This document shows, one piece after another, positions 1-8,700 of a stretch of DNA of 13,141 bases. A model generated the notes under the pieces. It made no database searches and was not told the origin of the DNA. It worked only from the letters and a program-made list of their open reading frames with translations. The position numbers and the translations under genes were made by a program. The DNA comes from Nitrospinaceae bacterium. Its GTDB lineage: Bacteria; Nitrospinota; Nitrospinia; Nitrospinales; VA-1. The stretch covers positions 1 through 13,141 of the forward strand of contig JAPYPM010000035.1 of assembly GCA_029937635.1 (NCBI GenBank), given 5' to 3'. The stretch's first letter is position 1. Each line of letters begins with the position of its first letter.

Positions 1-489
1 CTGCAAAGGCACCGGACTAGCCTTAAGCCTCTCTTCTATTTGCCCAACGCAATTTAAAAAATCGGCTCCAGCCCGGTCCATTTTATTAACGAATCCAATC
101 CTAGGAACATTGTACTTAGTAGCCTGCCTCCATACTGTTTCAGATTGAGGCTCAACACCACCGACTGCGCAAAAAACACCAACCGCCCCGTCAAGAACTC
201 GAAGCGACCGCTCCACCTCTGCAGTAAAATCAACATGGCCAGGCGTATCAATAACATTAACCTGATGATCTTGCCAATAACAGGTAGTTGCCGCAGAAGT
301 GATAGTTATCCCCCTCTCCTGTTCCTGCTCCATCCAATCCATTGTAGCGTTCCCATCATGAACCTCCCCAATCTTATGACTGCGGCCGGTATAATATAAA
401 ATTCTTTCTGTAGTCGTGGTCTTACCCGCATCAATATGCGCAATAATTCCTATATTTCTAACCTTATTAAGATCTAGTTTGTCAGCCAT
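1..489 (-). CDS. fusA: Elongation factor G, N-terminal part (cut by window edge)
   Basis: EF-G is the GTPase that drives tRNA-mRNA translocation on the ribosome after peptide bond formation. The first 163 codons are present, running from ATG at 489 to the window edge, which falls on a codon boundary; domains II-V lie outside. The G domain is visible with all expected motifs: the P-loop AHIDAGKT at residues 17-24, the switch I end RGITI at 59-63, DTPGH at 81-85 and NKMD at 135-138. The N-terminus (MADKLDLNKVRNIGIIAH) is typical of canonical fusA and not of the tetracycline-protection or LepA relatives. The gene follows rpsG after 13 bases with only a weak AGGT-like ribosome site, so it is probably co-transcribed and translationally coupled in the str operon. 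The edge position is a truncation of the window, not of the gene. Confidence 0.97.
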   Translation of the reverse strand, partial: MADKLDLNKVRNIGIIAHIDAGKTTTTERILYYTGRSHKIGEVHDGNATMDWMEQEQERGITITSAATTCYWQDHQVNVIDTPGHVDFTAEVERSLRVLDGAVGVFCAVGGVEPQSETVWRQATKYNVPRIGFVNKMDRAGADFLNCVGQIEERLKASPVPLQ

Positions 490-502
490 AATCTAATTTT
501 AC

Positions 503-973
503 CTACCACCTGTAATGTGCGAATGCCTTATTAGCTTCTGCCATTCTATGAACATCTTCTTTCTTTTTAATTGATCCCCCAGCATTATTATAGGCATCAA
601 TTAATTCCCCTGTAAGCTTCTCGGACATCGAGCGCCCTGATCTCGCCTTAGCATTCTGAATTATCCACCGTATACTAAGAGCTATTCGACGGCCATCCCT
701 AACCTCTATTGGCACCTGATAAGTAGCCCCACCAACCCTGCGAGATTTCACCTCCAAATGAGGCGAAACATTATCTACCGCTTTTTTGAATACCTTTATT
801 GGGTCCTCGTTAGTTTTTTCACCTACAGCATCTAGAGCCCCATAGAAAATCCCTTCCGCGACACTCTTTTTACCCTGCTTCAGAAGATTATTAATAAAGC
901 GGGCCACCAATAGATCGTCAAACTTAGGATCTGGTAAAATCTTTCTTTTTACTGCTTCTCTTCTTCGAGCCAT
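503..973 (-). CDS. rpsG: 30S ribosomal protein S7
   Basis: S7 is the primary assembly protein of the 30S head; it binds the 3' major domain of 16S rRNA and lies near the E site and mRNA exit. The protein is 156 residues, the usual length for the short form. It starts MARRREAVKRKILPDPKF and contains the family-typical stretches VARFINNLLKQGKK (about 24-37), GGATYQVPIEVR (about 81-92) and the HRMAEANKAFAHYRW C-terminus. The ATG at 973 lies only 3 bases after the rpsL stop. Upstream is a purine-rich AAAAGAAA without a clear Shine-Dalgarno core, which points to translational coupling with rpsL. In E. coli S7 is the autogenous repressor of the str operon acting between rpsL and rpsG; the 3-base spacing here leaves little room for the same target, so any autoregulation would use another site. 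Confidence 0.98.
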   Translation of the reverse strand: MARRREAVKRKILPDPKFDDLLVARFINNLLKQGKKSVAEGIFYGALDAVGEKTNEDPIKVFKKAVDNVSPHLEVKSRRVGGATYQVPIEVRDGRRIALSIRWIIQNAKARSGRSMSEKLTGELIDAYNNAGGSIKKKEDVHRMAEANKAFAHYRW

Positions 974-976
974 TGA

Positions 977-1360
977 CTATTTCTTTTCTTTTTTAGGACG
1001 CTTCGTTCCATACTTAGATCGACTCTGCATTCGACCTTCGACTCCAAGGGTATCCAGAAGGCCTCGAACCACATGATAACGAACACCGGGAAGATCCTTA
1101 ACACGCCCACCTCGGATCATCACAATAGAATGTTCCTGCAAGTTATGGCCAACACCTGGGATATAGGTGGTAACTTCCATCCCATTAGTCAACCTTACTC
1201 GAGCAACTTTTCGTAGAGCTGAGTTAGGTTTTTTGGGAGTCGAAGTATAAACACGAACGCAAACACCCCTCTTCTGAGGGCACGACTTCAGAGCCGCACT
1301 CGCAGTCTTTGTAACTGGAGATTTACGCCCAAATCTAACAAGCTGATTAATTGTTGGCAA
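977..1360 (-). CDS. rpsL: 30S ribosomal protein S12 (TTG start)
   Basis: S12 sits at the decoding centre of the 30S subunit and helps control accuracy of tRNA selection. From the TTG at 1360 the product is 127 residues beginning (M)PTINQLVR, exactly the family N-terminus. The TPKKPNSALRK loop (K43, K44 counting the initiator) and the GGRVKDLPGVRYH loop (K88, D89) are intact, so the usual streptomycin-resistance positions are wild type and D89 is available for the methylthiolation known in other bacteria. I chose TTG because GGTGGAG lies upstream of it with 8 bases between GGAG and the start. The in-frame ATG at 1390 and GTG at 1408 would add 10 or 16 atypical residues, lack a well-placed Shine-Dalgarno, and the ATG overlaps a strong -10 promoter element. 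rpsG follows after 3 bases. Confidence 0.95.
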   Translation of the reverse strand: MPTINQLVRFGRKSPVTKTASAALKSCPQKRGVCVRVYTSTPKKPNSALRKVARVRLTNGMEVTTYIPGVGHNLQEHSIVMIRGGRVKDLPGVRYHVVRGLLDTLGVEGRMQSRSKYGTKRPKKEKK

Positions 1361-1368
1361 AAAAGTCA

Positions 1369-1375
1369 CTCCACC
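1369..1375 (-). promoter_or_regulatory. Ribosome binding site deciding the rpsL TTG start
   Basis: On the minus strand GGTGGAG is followed by 8 bases and then TTG CCA ACA ATT, which encodes the conserved (M)PTI start of S12. No comparable site precedes the ATG at 1390. This supports TTG at 1360 as the true initiation codon. Confidence 0.75.
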
Positions 1376-1388
1376 ATAAATGTAAGTC

Positions 1389-1418
1389 ATTATACTTAAA
1401 CGACTCACTCTATGACAA
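1389..1418 (-). promoter_or_regulatory. Promoter-like element P2 upstream of rpsL
   Basis: Minus-strand TTGTCA (1413-1418), an 18-base spacer and a perfect TATAAT (1389-1394) form a good housekeeping sigma factor promoter match. A purine start around 1381-1383 would give a leader of about 20-23 bases that contains the GGTGGAG ribosome site and the TTG start but excludes the upstream in-frame ATG at 1390, whose bases overlap the -10 box. It would let the str operon genes be transcribed independently of rpoBC. The call rests on motif match only; AT-rich DNA gives such matches by chance, but the fit to the downstream start is good. Confidence 0.55.
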
Positions 1419-1472
1419 AACCCTTAGTTTCAAGGACTTTAAAATTAATATATTGGATATGAGAAGCTGGTA

Positions 1473-1500
1473 ATTTTATCACTGTTCTCAATGGAGTCAA
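1473..1500 (-). promoter_or_regulatory. Promoter-like element P1 in the rpoC-rpsL gap
   Basis: Minus-strand TTGACT (1495-1500), a 16-base spacer and TAAAAT (1473-1478), preceded by TGA as an extended -10, make a good sigma-70-type match. It lies 28 bases past the rpoC stop, the usual place for a str operon promoter. Transcripts would start near 1466-1468 and have a leader of just over 100 bases. No rho-independent terminator is seen between the rpoC stop and this site, so it would supplement read-through from rpoC. Confidence 0.5.
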
Positions 1501-1527
1501 GATAAAAATACGTTTAAAAAAATTACC

Positions 1528-4500
1528 TCAATCTACAGCGAGAGCAGCTAATTCAGTACTTACTTCTTCCGGTCCTTCTATGGAAGCGGGCTCTTCAATT
1601 CGGATGTCAGCATACTCCTGACAACCAGTGCCCGCAGGGATTAATTTCCCCATAATAACATTTTCCTTTAATCCGACTAAATTGTCCTGCTTTCCACTCA
1701 CACTGACCTCAGTTAAAACACGTGTCGTCTCCTGAAACGAAGCAGCTGAAATAAAACTTTCAGTACTAAGAGATGACTTAGTTATACCCAGTAAAATCGC
1801 GGCACCCTTAGCAGGTTTTTTCTTATTCTTAATCATCTCTTGATTAGCTTTATTAAAAACCTTCTTGGTGACCTGCTCCCCAAGTAAAAAATGAGTATCG
1901 CCAGGGTCTTCAACAATTAAATGCCGCAACATCTGCCTAACAATAACCTCTATGTGCTTATCGTTGATAGTCACACCCTGCAAACGATAAACCTCCTGGA
2001 CTTCATTAACGAGATAGTATTGCAGTTTATTCTCACCAAGTACTCTTAGAATATCATGTGGATTACTCGCTCCATCCATCAGGGCCTCACCGGGAACAAC
2101 TTCATCTCCCTCATGAACATTGATGTGTTTTCCCCGAGGAATAAGATATTCGCGTTCTTCACCTGAATCATTCACAACCAATACCTGCCTCATTCCCTTA
2201 ACAAATCCACCAAACTTAATCTTGCCGGAAATTTCTGAAATAGTCGCTTGCTCATGAGGCTTACGGGCCTCAAAAAGCTCTGCAACGCGAGGTAAACCGC
2301 CTGTAATATCCTTAGTCTTAGCAGTCTCCCTAGGAATCTTAACCACCAAATCACCTGCAGACAAATAATCACCCTCGGAAACAGAAATATGTGCCCCCGC
2401 TGGCAAAAGATAACGTCGAAGAGTTTCTCCCTTAGAATCCTTAATAGAAACTCGCGGTTGTTTTTTTTCGTCCCTATGACTGATGATTATCTTAGTAGAC
2501 AACCCTGTTATCTCATCAAAATCTTCCTTCATCGTCACACCCTCTACAATATCCCCAAACGCAACTTTCCCCTCTACTTCTGTAAGAATAGAGTCAGTAT
2601 AAGGATCCCACTCCACAAGGGTTTGACCAGATTGAACCTCCTGCCCATCGCTCACTTTGAGGTTTGCGGCATAAACGATGGCATATTTTTCTATCTCTCG
2701 ACCACCCTCATCTTGAATAATAATTGCTCCATTACGATTCATTACAATATTTTCATTGCGCTGGTTTTTAACGGTACGCAATCCAGTATATTTAACCACA
2801 CCCGTTTTTTTTGCCTGCAGGGTGGTTTGCTCAACTACACGACTAGCAGTTCCACCAATATGAAAAGTCCGCATTGTTAACTGAGTCCCCGGCTCACCAA
2901 TAGATTGAGCAGCAATAACCCCTATCGGTTCACCAATCTCCACCCATTTTAAAGTCGACATATTGCGCCCGTAACACTTAACACACAATCCCTGTTTCGA
3001 CTCACAGGTAAGGTTAGACCTTATTTTAATAGACGCAATACCCGAGTTTTCAATAGAATTTACAATATTTTCATCTATTAAAGCATTGGCCTCAACTAAC
3101 ACCTTGGCATCAAAAGGATCCACAACATCCTCTAAAGTGGTCCGCCCAAGGATACGCTCACCTAGAGGCTGAATAATTTCCCCAGCATCCACTAGAGAAG
3201 TCACAGTCACACCCTTAAGAGTCCCACAGTCATCCTCTTGAATAATTATGTCCTGAGCCACATCGACAAGTCGCCTAGTCAGATATCCAGAGTTGGCTGT
3301 TTTTAGCGCAGTATCTGCGAGACCTTTACGAGCCCCATGAGTTGAAATAAAATACTGAAGAACCGACAAACCCTCACGAAAATTTGCAGTAATAGGGGTT
3401 TCAATTATTTCCCCTGACGGCTTAGCCATTAACCCGCGCATTCCAGCTAACTGCCGAAGCTGCTGAACACTACCACGAGCACCAGAATCAGCCATAATAA
3501 AAATGGAATTAAAATCCCCCTGAATTTCACCTCTTCCAATTTTTTTATCTTCTTCTGCCAACTCATTAAACATCTCCTCAGAAACTTTCTCGGTAACATG
3601 CGCCCAGATATCAATTACCTTATTGTAACGTTCGCCATTAGTAATAAGTCCATCTCGATATTGCTTGTAAACCTTAAGAACCTCTTCATTAGTTTTATCA
3701 ACCATAGCTACCTTAGTTTTCGGAATACGCATATGGTCAATCGAGACAGTAAGCCCCGCTTCCGTCGCATATTTAAACCCTAGGGATTTAATTGCATCCA
3801 AAAGAGTAACTGTTTTTTCACTGCCCGCCAGCAGAAAAGACTGCCCAATTAACTCAGAAAGGGCTTTTTTATCCATCAACTGGTTCACCAAAGAAAATCC
3901 TACCCTCTCTGGCAAAACCTCACCGAGTATAACGCGACCTGTTGTCGTCTGAACAATTTTCCCCTTCATTCGAACCAAAATCTGAGCCTGCAAATCTAAT
4001 TCGTCAGCATTGTACGCTGAAAGAACTTCCTTTAATCCAGAAAACACTTTCCCCTCTCCCTGCACACCTCCACGAACCTTAGTCATATAGTAACATCCCA
4101 GCACCATATCCTGAGAAGGAACAGCAATAGGCCTAGCATTAGAAGGAGAAAGAACATTATTAGAGGACAACATAAGCAACTTAGCTTCTACCCGGGCTTC
4201 CATTGATAGCGGCACATGAACTGCCATCTGATCCCCATCAAAGTCGGCATTAAAGGCAGTACACACAAGCGGGTGAACCTGAATAGCCTTTCCTTCTATA
4301 AGAATTGGCTCAAATGCCTGAAAACCCAAACGATGTAAAGTAGGTGCACGGTTTAAGAAAATTGGATGGCCTTTAACTACCTCCTCAAGAACCTCCCAAA
4401 CTTCTGACCGCTCCTGCTCCACCATTTTTTTTGCGGTCTTGATCGTTGTAGCATACCCTTTTTCTTCCAACTTATTAAAAATAAACGGTTTAAATAATTC

Positions 4501-5619
4501 TAAAGCCATTTTTTTTGGCAAACCACACTGGTGAAATTGAAGATGCGGGCCAACAACAATAACAGATCGACCTGAATAATCGACTCGCTTTCCCAATAAG
4601 TTCTGACGGAATCTACCTTGTTTACCCTTCAACATGTCACTAAGTGACTTTAATGGTCTTTTGTTTGTACCTCGAAGAGTTCTACCTCTTCGACCATTGT
4701 CAAATAAAGCAGCAACCGCCTCTTGCAACATTCGCTTTTCGTTACGAATAATAATTTGAGGGGCTTTCAATTCCTGCAGTCGTTTTAATCTATTATTTCG
4801 ATTAATAACCCTACGATAGAGATCATTTAAATCCGACGTCGCAAACCGACCACCATCCAGTGGAACCAATGGCCTTAATTCCGGCGGAATAACAGGAACC
4901 ACCTTAAGTATCATCCAGTCAGGCCTGTTACCTGACTTACGGAAAGCCTCTATGATCTTTAACCGCTTGGCAATCTTACGTTTATTCATTATAGATTTTG
5001 TAGTAAGATTCTCCTCTTTAAGGCGAATTGATTCAGCGTCAAGGTCTATAGATTTCAACAATTCATCAATAGCCTCAGCCCCAATCATCGCCTTAAAAGT
5101 ATCAGGAAATTCAAGCTCCACTTCGCGGATCTGCTCCTCATCAAGAAGCTCACCAGCTTTAAAATCTGAATCACCTGGGTCTATAACGACGTAATTTTCA
5201 AAGTAAATGATCCGCTCAAGGTTCTTGAGGGTAATATCCAATAAGTGCCCCATCCGACTAGGGAGCCCTTTAAAAAACCATATATGAGCAACCGGACTAG
5301 CTAATTCTATATGCCCCATCCTCTCACGACGCACCTTAGAAAGAATAACCTCGACACCGCATTTTTCGCAAACAACACCTTTGTGCTTCATGCGTTTATA
5401 CTTCCCACAATTACACTCCCAGTCCTTAACCGGCCCAAATATTTTAGCGCAAAACAGCCCATCTCGTTCTGGCTTAAAGGTTCGATAATTTATAGTCTCA
5501 GGTTTCTTTACTTCTCCGTATGACCACGAACGGATTTTTTCTGGAGAGGCTAGACGGACTCTCATTGCACTAAAAGAGACTGGGCTCTTTGGCTTATCAA
5601 ATAAAGTAAAACTATCCAC
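1528..5619 (-). CDS. rpoC: RNA polymerase beta' subunit
   Basis: Beta' forms the clamp and much of the active centre of RNA polymerase. The 1363-residue protein has, in order: the N-terminal zinc ribbon with C69, C71, C84 and C87; the rudder/lid region; the catalytic NADFDGD with Mg-binding D459, D461 and D463; the bridge helix near 753-788; the second zinc site C798, C872, C879, C882; and the trigger loop GTQLTMRTFH with H920. The trigger loop is interrupted by an insertion of about 170 residues before KDITGGLPR (from 1103), matching the SI3 insertion of Gram-negative lineages (E. coli protein 1407 residues). A repeat-type module lies at about 823-866. The start is GTG at 5619, with AAGGAG ending 9 bases upstream. 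The 89-base gap from rpoB holds no clear terminator or promoter. All cysteines and catalytic residues expected are present. Confidence 0.99.
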   Translation of the reverse strand: MDSFTLFDKPKSPVSFSAMRVRLASPEKIRSWSYGEVKKPETINYRTFKPERDGLFCAKIFGPVKDWECNCGKYKRMKHKGVVCEKCGVEVILSKVRRERMGHIELASPVAHIWFFKGLPSRMGHLLDITLKNLERIIYFENYVVIDPGDSDFKAGELLDEEQIREVELEFPDTFKAMIGAEAIDELLKSIDLDAESIRLKEENLTTKSIMNKRKIAKRLKIIEAFRKSGNRPDWMILKVVPVIPPELRPLVPLDGGRFATSDLNDLYRRVINRNNRLKRLQELKAPQIIIRNEKRMLQEAVAALFDNGRRGRTLRGTNKRPLKSLSDMLKGKQGRFRQNLLGKRVDYSGRSVIVVGPHLQFHQCGLPKKMALELFKPFIFNKLEEKGYATTIKTAKKMVEQERSEVWEVLEEVVKGHPIFLNRAPTLHRLGFQAFEPILIEGKAIQVHPLVCTAFNADFDGDQMAVHVPLSMEARVEAKLLMLSSNNVLSPSNARPIAVPSQDMVLGCYYMTKVRGGVQGEGKVFSGLKEVLSAYNADELDLQAQILVRMKGKIVQTTTGRVILGEVLPERVGFSLVNQLMDKKALSELIGQSFLLAGSEKTVTLLDAIKSLGFKYATEAGLTVSIDHMRIPKTKVAMVDKTNEEVLKVYKQYRDGLITNGERYNKVIDIWAHVTEKVSEEMFNELAEEDKKIGRGEIQGDFNSIFIMADSGARGSVQQLRQLAGMRGLMAKPSGEIIETPITANFREGLSVLQYFISTHGARKGLADTALKTANSGYLTRRLVDVAQDIIIQEDDCGTLKGVTVTSLVDAGEIIQPLGERILGRTTLEDVVDPFDAKVLVEANALIDENIVNSIENSGIASIKIRSNLTCESKQGLCVKCYGRNMSTLKWVEIGEPIGVIAAQSIGEPGTQLTMRTFHIGGTASRVVEQTTLQAKKTGVVKYTGLRTVKNQRNENIVMNRNGAIIIQDEGGREIEKYAIVYAANLKVSDGQEVQSGQTLVEWDPYTDSILTEVEGKVAFGDIVEGVTMKEDFDEITGLSTKIIISHRDEKKQPRVSIKDSKGETLRRYLLPAGAHISVSEGDYLSAGDLVVKIPRETAKTKDITGGLPRVAELFEARKPHEQATISEISGKIKFGGFVKGMRQVLVVNDSGEEREYLIPRGKHINVHEGDEVVPGEALMDGASNPHDILRVLGENKLQYYLVNEVQEVYRLQGVTINDKHIEVIVRQMLRHLIVEDPGDTHFLLGEQVTKKVFNKANQEMIKNKKKPAKGAAILLGITKSSLSTESFISAASFQETTRVLTEVSVSGKQDNLVGLKENVIMGKLIPAGTGCQEYADIRIEEPASIEGPEEVSTELAALAVD

Positions 5620-5708
5620 TAAGGTTATCTCCTTCTAAACAGTTATTTAAAGCTAAAAATCAAACGGCTCAACCAGCAATCAGACCAAATCAAACCGAGC
5701 GATGTAAT

Positions 5709-8700
5709 TTATTTTAAAGATTCAACAAGCTCAACATCTATGGCTAAACTCTGCAACTCCTTAACCAAGACATTAAAAGACTCTGGAAGACTAGGCTCAG
5801 CTGTAGTTCCTCCTTTAACAATAGCCTCATACATACGCTTGCGCCCTTCTAAATCATCAGACTTTACAGTCAACATTTCCTGAAGAGTGTAAGCAGCACC
5901 ATAAGCCTCCAGCGCCCATACTTCCATTTCGCCAAGCCTCTGCCCGCCGAATTGCGCCTTTCCACCCAATGGCTGCTGAGTCACGAGAGAGTATGGCCCT
6001 GTCGAGCGAGCGTGGATTTTATCATCTACCAAGTGATGAAGTTTTAATATATATATATAACCAACCATTACCTTTTGACGGAATAATTTCCCCGTACGAC
6101 CGTCAGTAAGCCGCTCTTCGCCTGTAGGAGAATACTTTGTTCCATGAAGCAACTCACGTACATCTTCCTCTTTTGCTCCATCAAAAACAGGTGTCGCCAT
6201 ATGCCTACCAACTGCTTTCGCAGCCATCCCCAAATTAGTCTCTAAAATCTGTCCTACATTCATCCGAGACGGGACACCTAGAGGATTTAGTATAATTTCA
6301 ACAGTAGTTCCATCCTCCATATACGGCATGTCTTCTTCAGGTACAATATTCGAAACAACACCCTTATTCCCATGCCGGCCGGCCATCTTATCACCAACCT
6401 GCAACTTACGCTTCATAGCCAAAAATACTTTTACCAATTTAAGCACACCAGGCGCTAAATCATCCCCCTTTTGTAGTTGCTCAGCCTTATCCTTCAGCTG
6501 AGCCTTTAGAGCAGCCACACGCTTTTTACTACCTTCCTCCAATCCCTGAAGCTCTTTCAAGCCAACACTCTTAACAGGAAGCTGCGCCAGATCCTTAATA
6601 CTTAAATTCTCAAGCAAAACACCATCAAGAACCTCACCCTTCTTAAATTCCCGCCGTCCCACTTTTAACGACTTACTTATTATCCCTCCAGACAAAAGAG
6701 AGCGCATTCGTTTCGCTGTTTCACTTTTAATAATCTCAATTTCATCCTCAAAGTCTTTTAGAACCCGAGCAGACTCCTCCTCTTCAATCAGAATAGCTCG
6801 AGAGTCTTTATCCATGCCTTTTCGAGAAAAAACCTTTACATCAATCACAGTTCCACGGATACCCGGCGGAACCCTCAAAGAAGTATCGCGGACATCTCCT
6901 GCCTTTTCTCCAAAAATTGCCTTAAGAAGCTTTTCCTCAGGGCTCAACTGAGTTTCACCCTTTGGTGTAATTTTACCCACTAGAATATCGCCCGGTTTAA
7001 TCGATGCTCCCACGCGAATAATCCCACTTTCATCAAGGTCTTTGAGCGCGTCCTCTCCAACATTTGATATATCTCTAGTGATTTCCTCCCTACCCTGCTT
7101 AGTATCTCGCGCCTCAACAGTATACTCTTCAATATGAATAGATGTATAAACATCCTCTTTAACGAGCTTTTCACTTACAATTATCGCATCCTCAAAGTTG
7201 TAACCATTCCAAGGCATAAACGCAACCAACACATTACGTCCCAAAGCAAGCTCCCCCAACTCAGTAGATGGGCCGTCAGCTATCACCTCACCTTTTTTAA
7301 TTTTTTGCCCAGATGACACCAGAGGCTTTTGATTGACACAGGTATTCTGGTTCGACCTTTGAAATTTAGCCAAGGTGTAGATACTAACTGCCGAATCTAG
7401 ATAATCTCCACCTTCTATTTTTTCATTAGATGTTTTCTTAACATTATTTCGAACAACAATCCGCGTTGAGTCAGCACTAATAACTTCTCCAGCATTTTCT
7501 GCAACAATAACAGCCCCAGAATCCCTTGCTACAATTGCCTCCATACCCGTCCCAACAAAAGGAGCTTTCGGTTGAACCAATGGAACTGCTTGCCGTTGCA
7601 TATTAGAACCCATTAACGCCCGATTCGCATCGTCGTTCTCTAAAAAAGGAATTAATGAAGCAGCAACACTAATAAGCTGCTTTGGCGAAATATCCATGTA
7701 GTTAACTTTATTACTTGGAGACAAAATAAAATCACCTCCCTGACGCGCGGACACAACCTGATCACGAAACTTGTTATTCTCATCCAGAGATACATTCGCC
7801 TGCGCAATGACATACTTGTCTTCGACCATTGCTGTATGAAACTCCACATCATCTAAAGCCGATCCATTTTCAACCTTCCTATAAGGAGTTTCAACAAAAC
7901 CATACTCATTAACCCTTGCATAGGTGCTTAGTGATGCAATAAGACCAATATTAGGCCCCTCTGGGGTTTCGATAGGACATACACGTCCATAGTGAGTTGG
8001 ATGCACATCCCTCACCTCAAATCCAGCCCGCTCTCGCGTCAAACCACCAGGACCGAGCGCACTCAGTCTACGTTTATGAGTCACCTCAGACAGAGGATTA
8101 GTTTGATCCATAAATTGAGACAGCTGACTACTTCCAAAAAACTCTTTCATTACCGCAATAACAGGCTTTGAATTAACAAGATCGTGCGGCATTGAAACAT
8201 CTAAATCTTGAATGGTCATACGCTCTACGATCGCTCTTTCCATTCTAACAAGCCCCACTCGAAATTGGTTTTCAAGTGACTCACCCACAGCTCTTACTCG
8301 TCGGTTTCCCAAATGATCAATATCATCTATTGAACTAACTCCATTCCTCAAGCCAACCAGAAATTTCATCACCTCTTTCAGATCTTCTATAGTCAACAGT
8401 CGATTCTCGATCGGGATATCAAGCCCAAACTTCTGGTTAAGCTTCATACGACCCACAACAGAAAGATTATACCTCTTAGGGTTGAAAAACAGATTCCAAA
8501 ATAACGACTTTGCTATTTCAGGCGTTGGAGGGTCCCCTGGACGGAGACGCTTATATATTTCCCTTATCGCGTCTATCTGGTTATCAACTTTAGCGACTGC
8601 CACCGTATCCCTTATAACAGTATCAAGCAATTCTTCGTCGACGCGAAGAATTGTAATATTTTTTATTCCATTTTTAAAAATAAAAGCTAAAAGCTCTTCC

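Noticed and set aside
2330..2840. Long insertion in the RpoC trigger loop as a novel domain
   Set aside because: Its place and size agree with the known SI3 insertion of Gram-negative lineages; it is informative for taxonomy but not new.
2389..2880. 163-codon plus-strand open frame opposite rpoC
   Set aside because: It lies wholly antisense to the SI3-containing part of rpoC, has no ribosome site and no recognisable protein family; antisense frames of this size occur by chance in long conserved genes.
5620..5708. Promoter between rpoB and rpoC (TTGAGC-N17-TAAATA)
   Set aside because: Only 4/6 and 3/6 matches to the consensus hexamers in an AT-rich gap; no better candidate seen.
6047..6059. 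AT dinucleotide run inside rpoB as a possible phase-variable microsatellite
   Set aside because: It encodes the conserved YIYIL of the GYIYILKLHHLVDDK block and a length change would destroy an essential gene; it is a coding coincidence in AT-rich DNA.
8090..8140. Rifampicin resistance in rpoB or streptomycin resistance in rpsL
   Set aside because: The key residues (RpoB D609, H619, S624; S12 K43, K44, K88) are all the wild-type, drug-sensitive forms.
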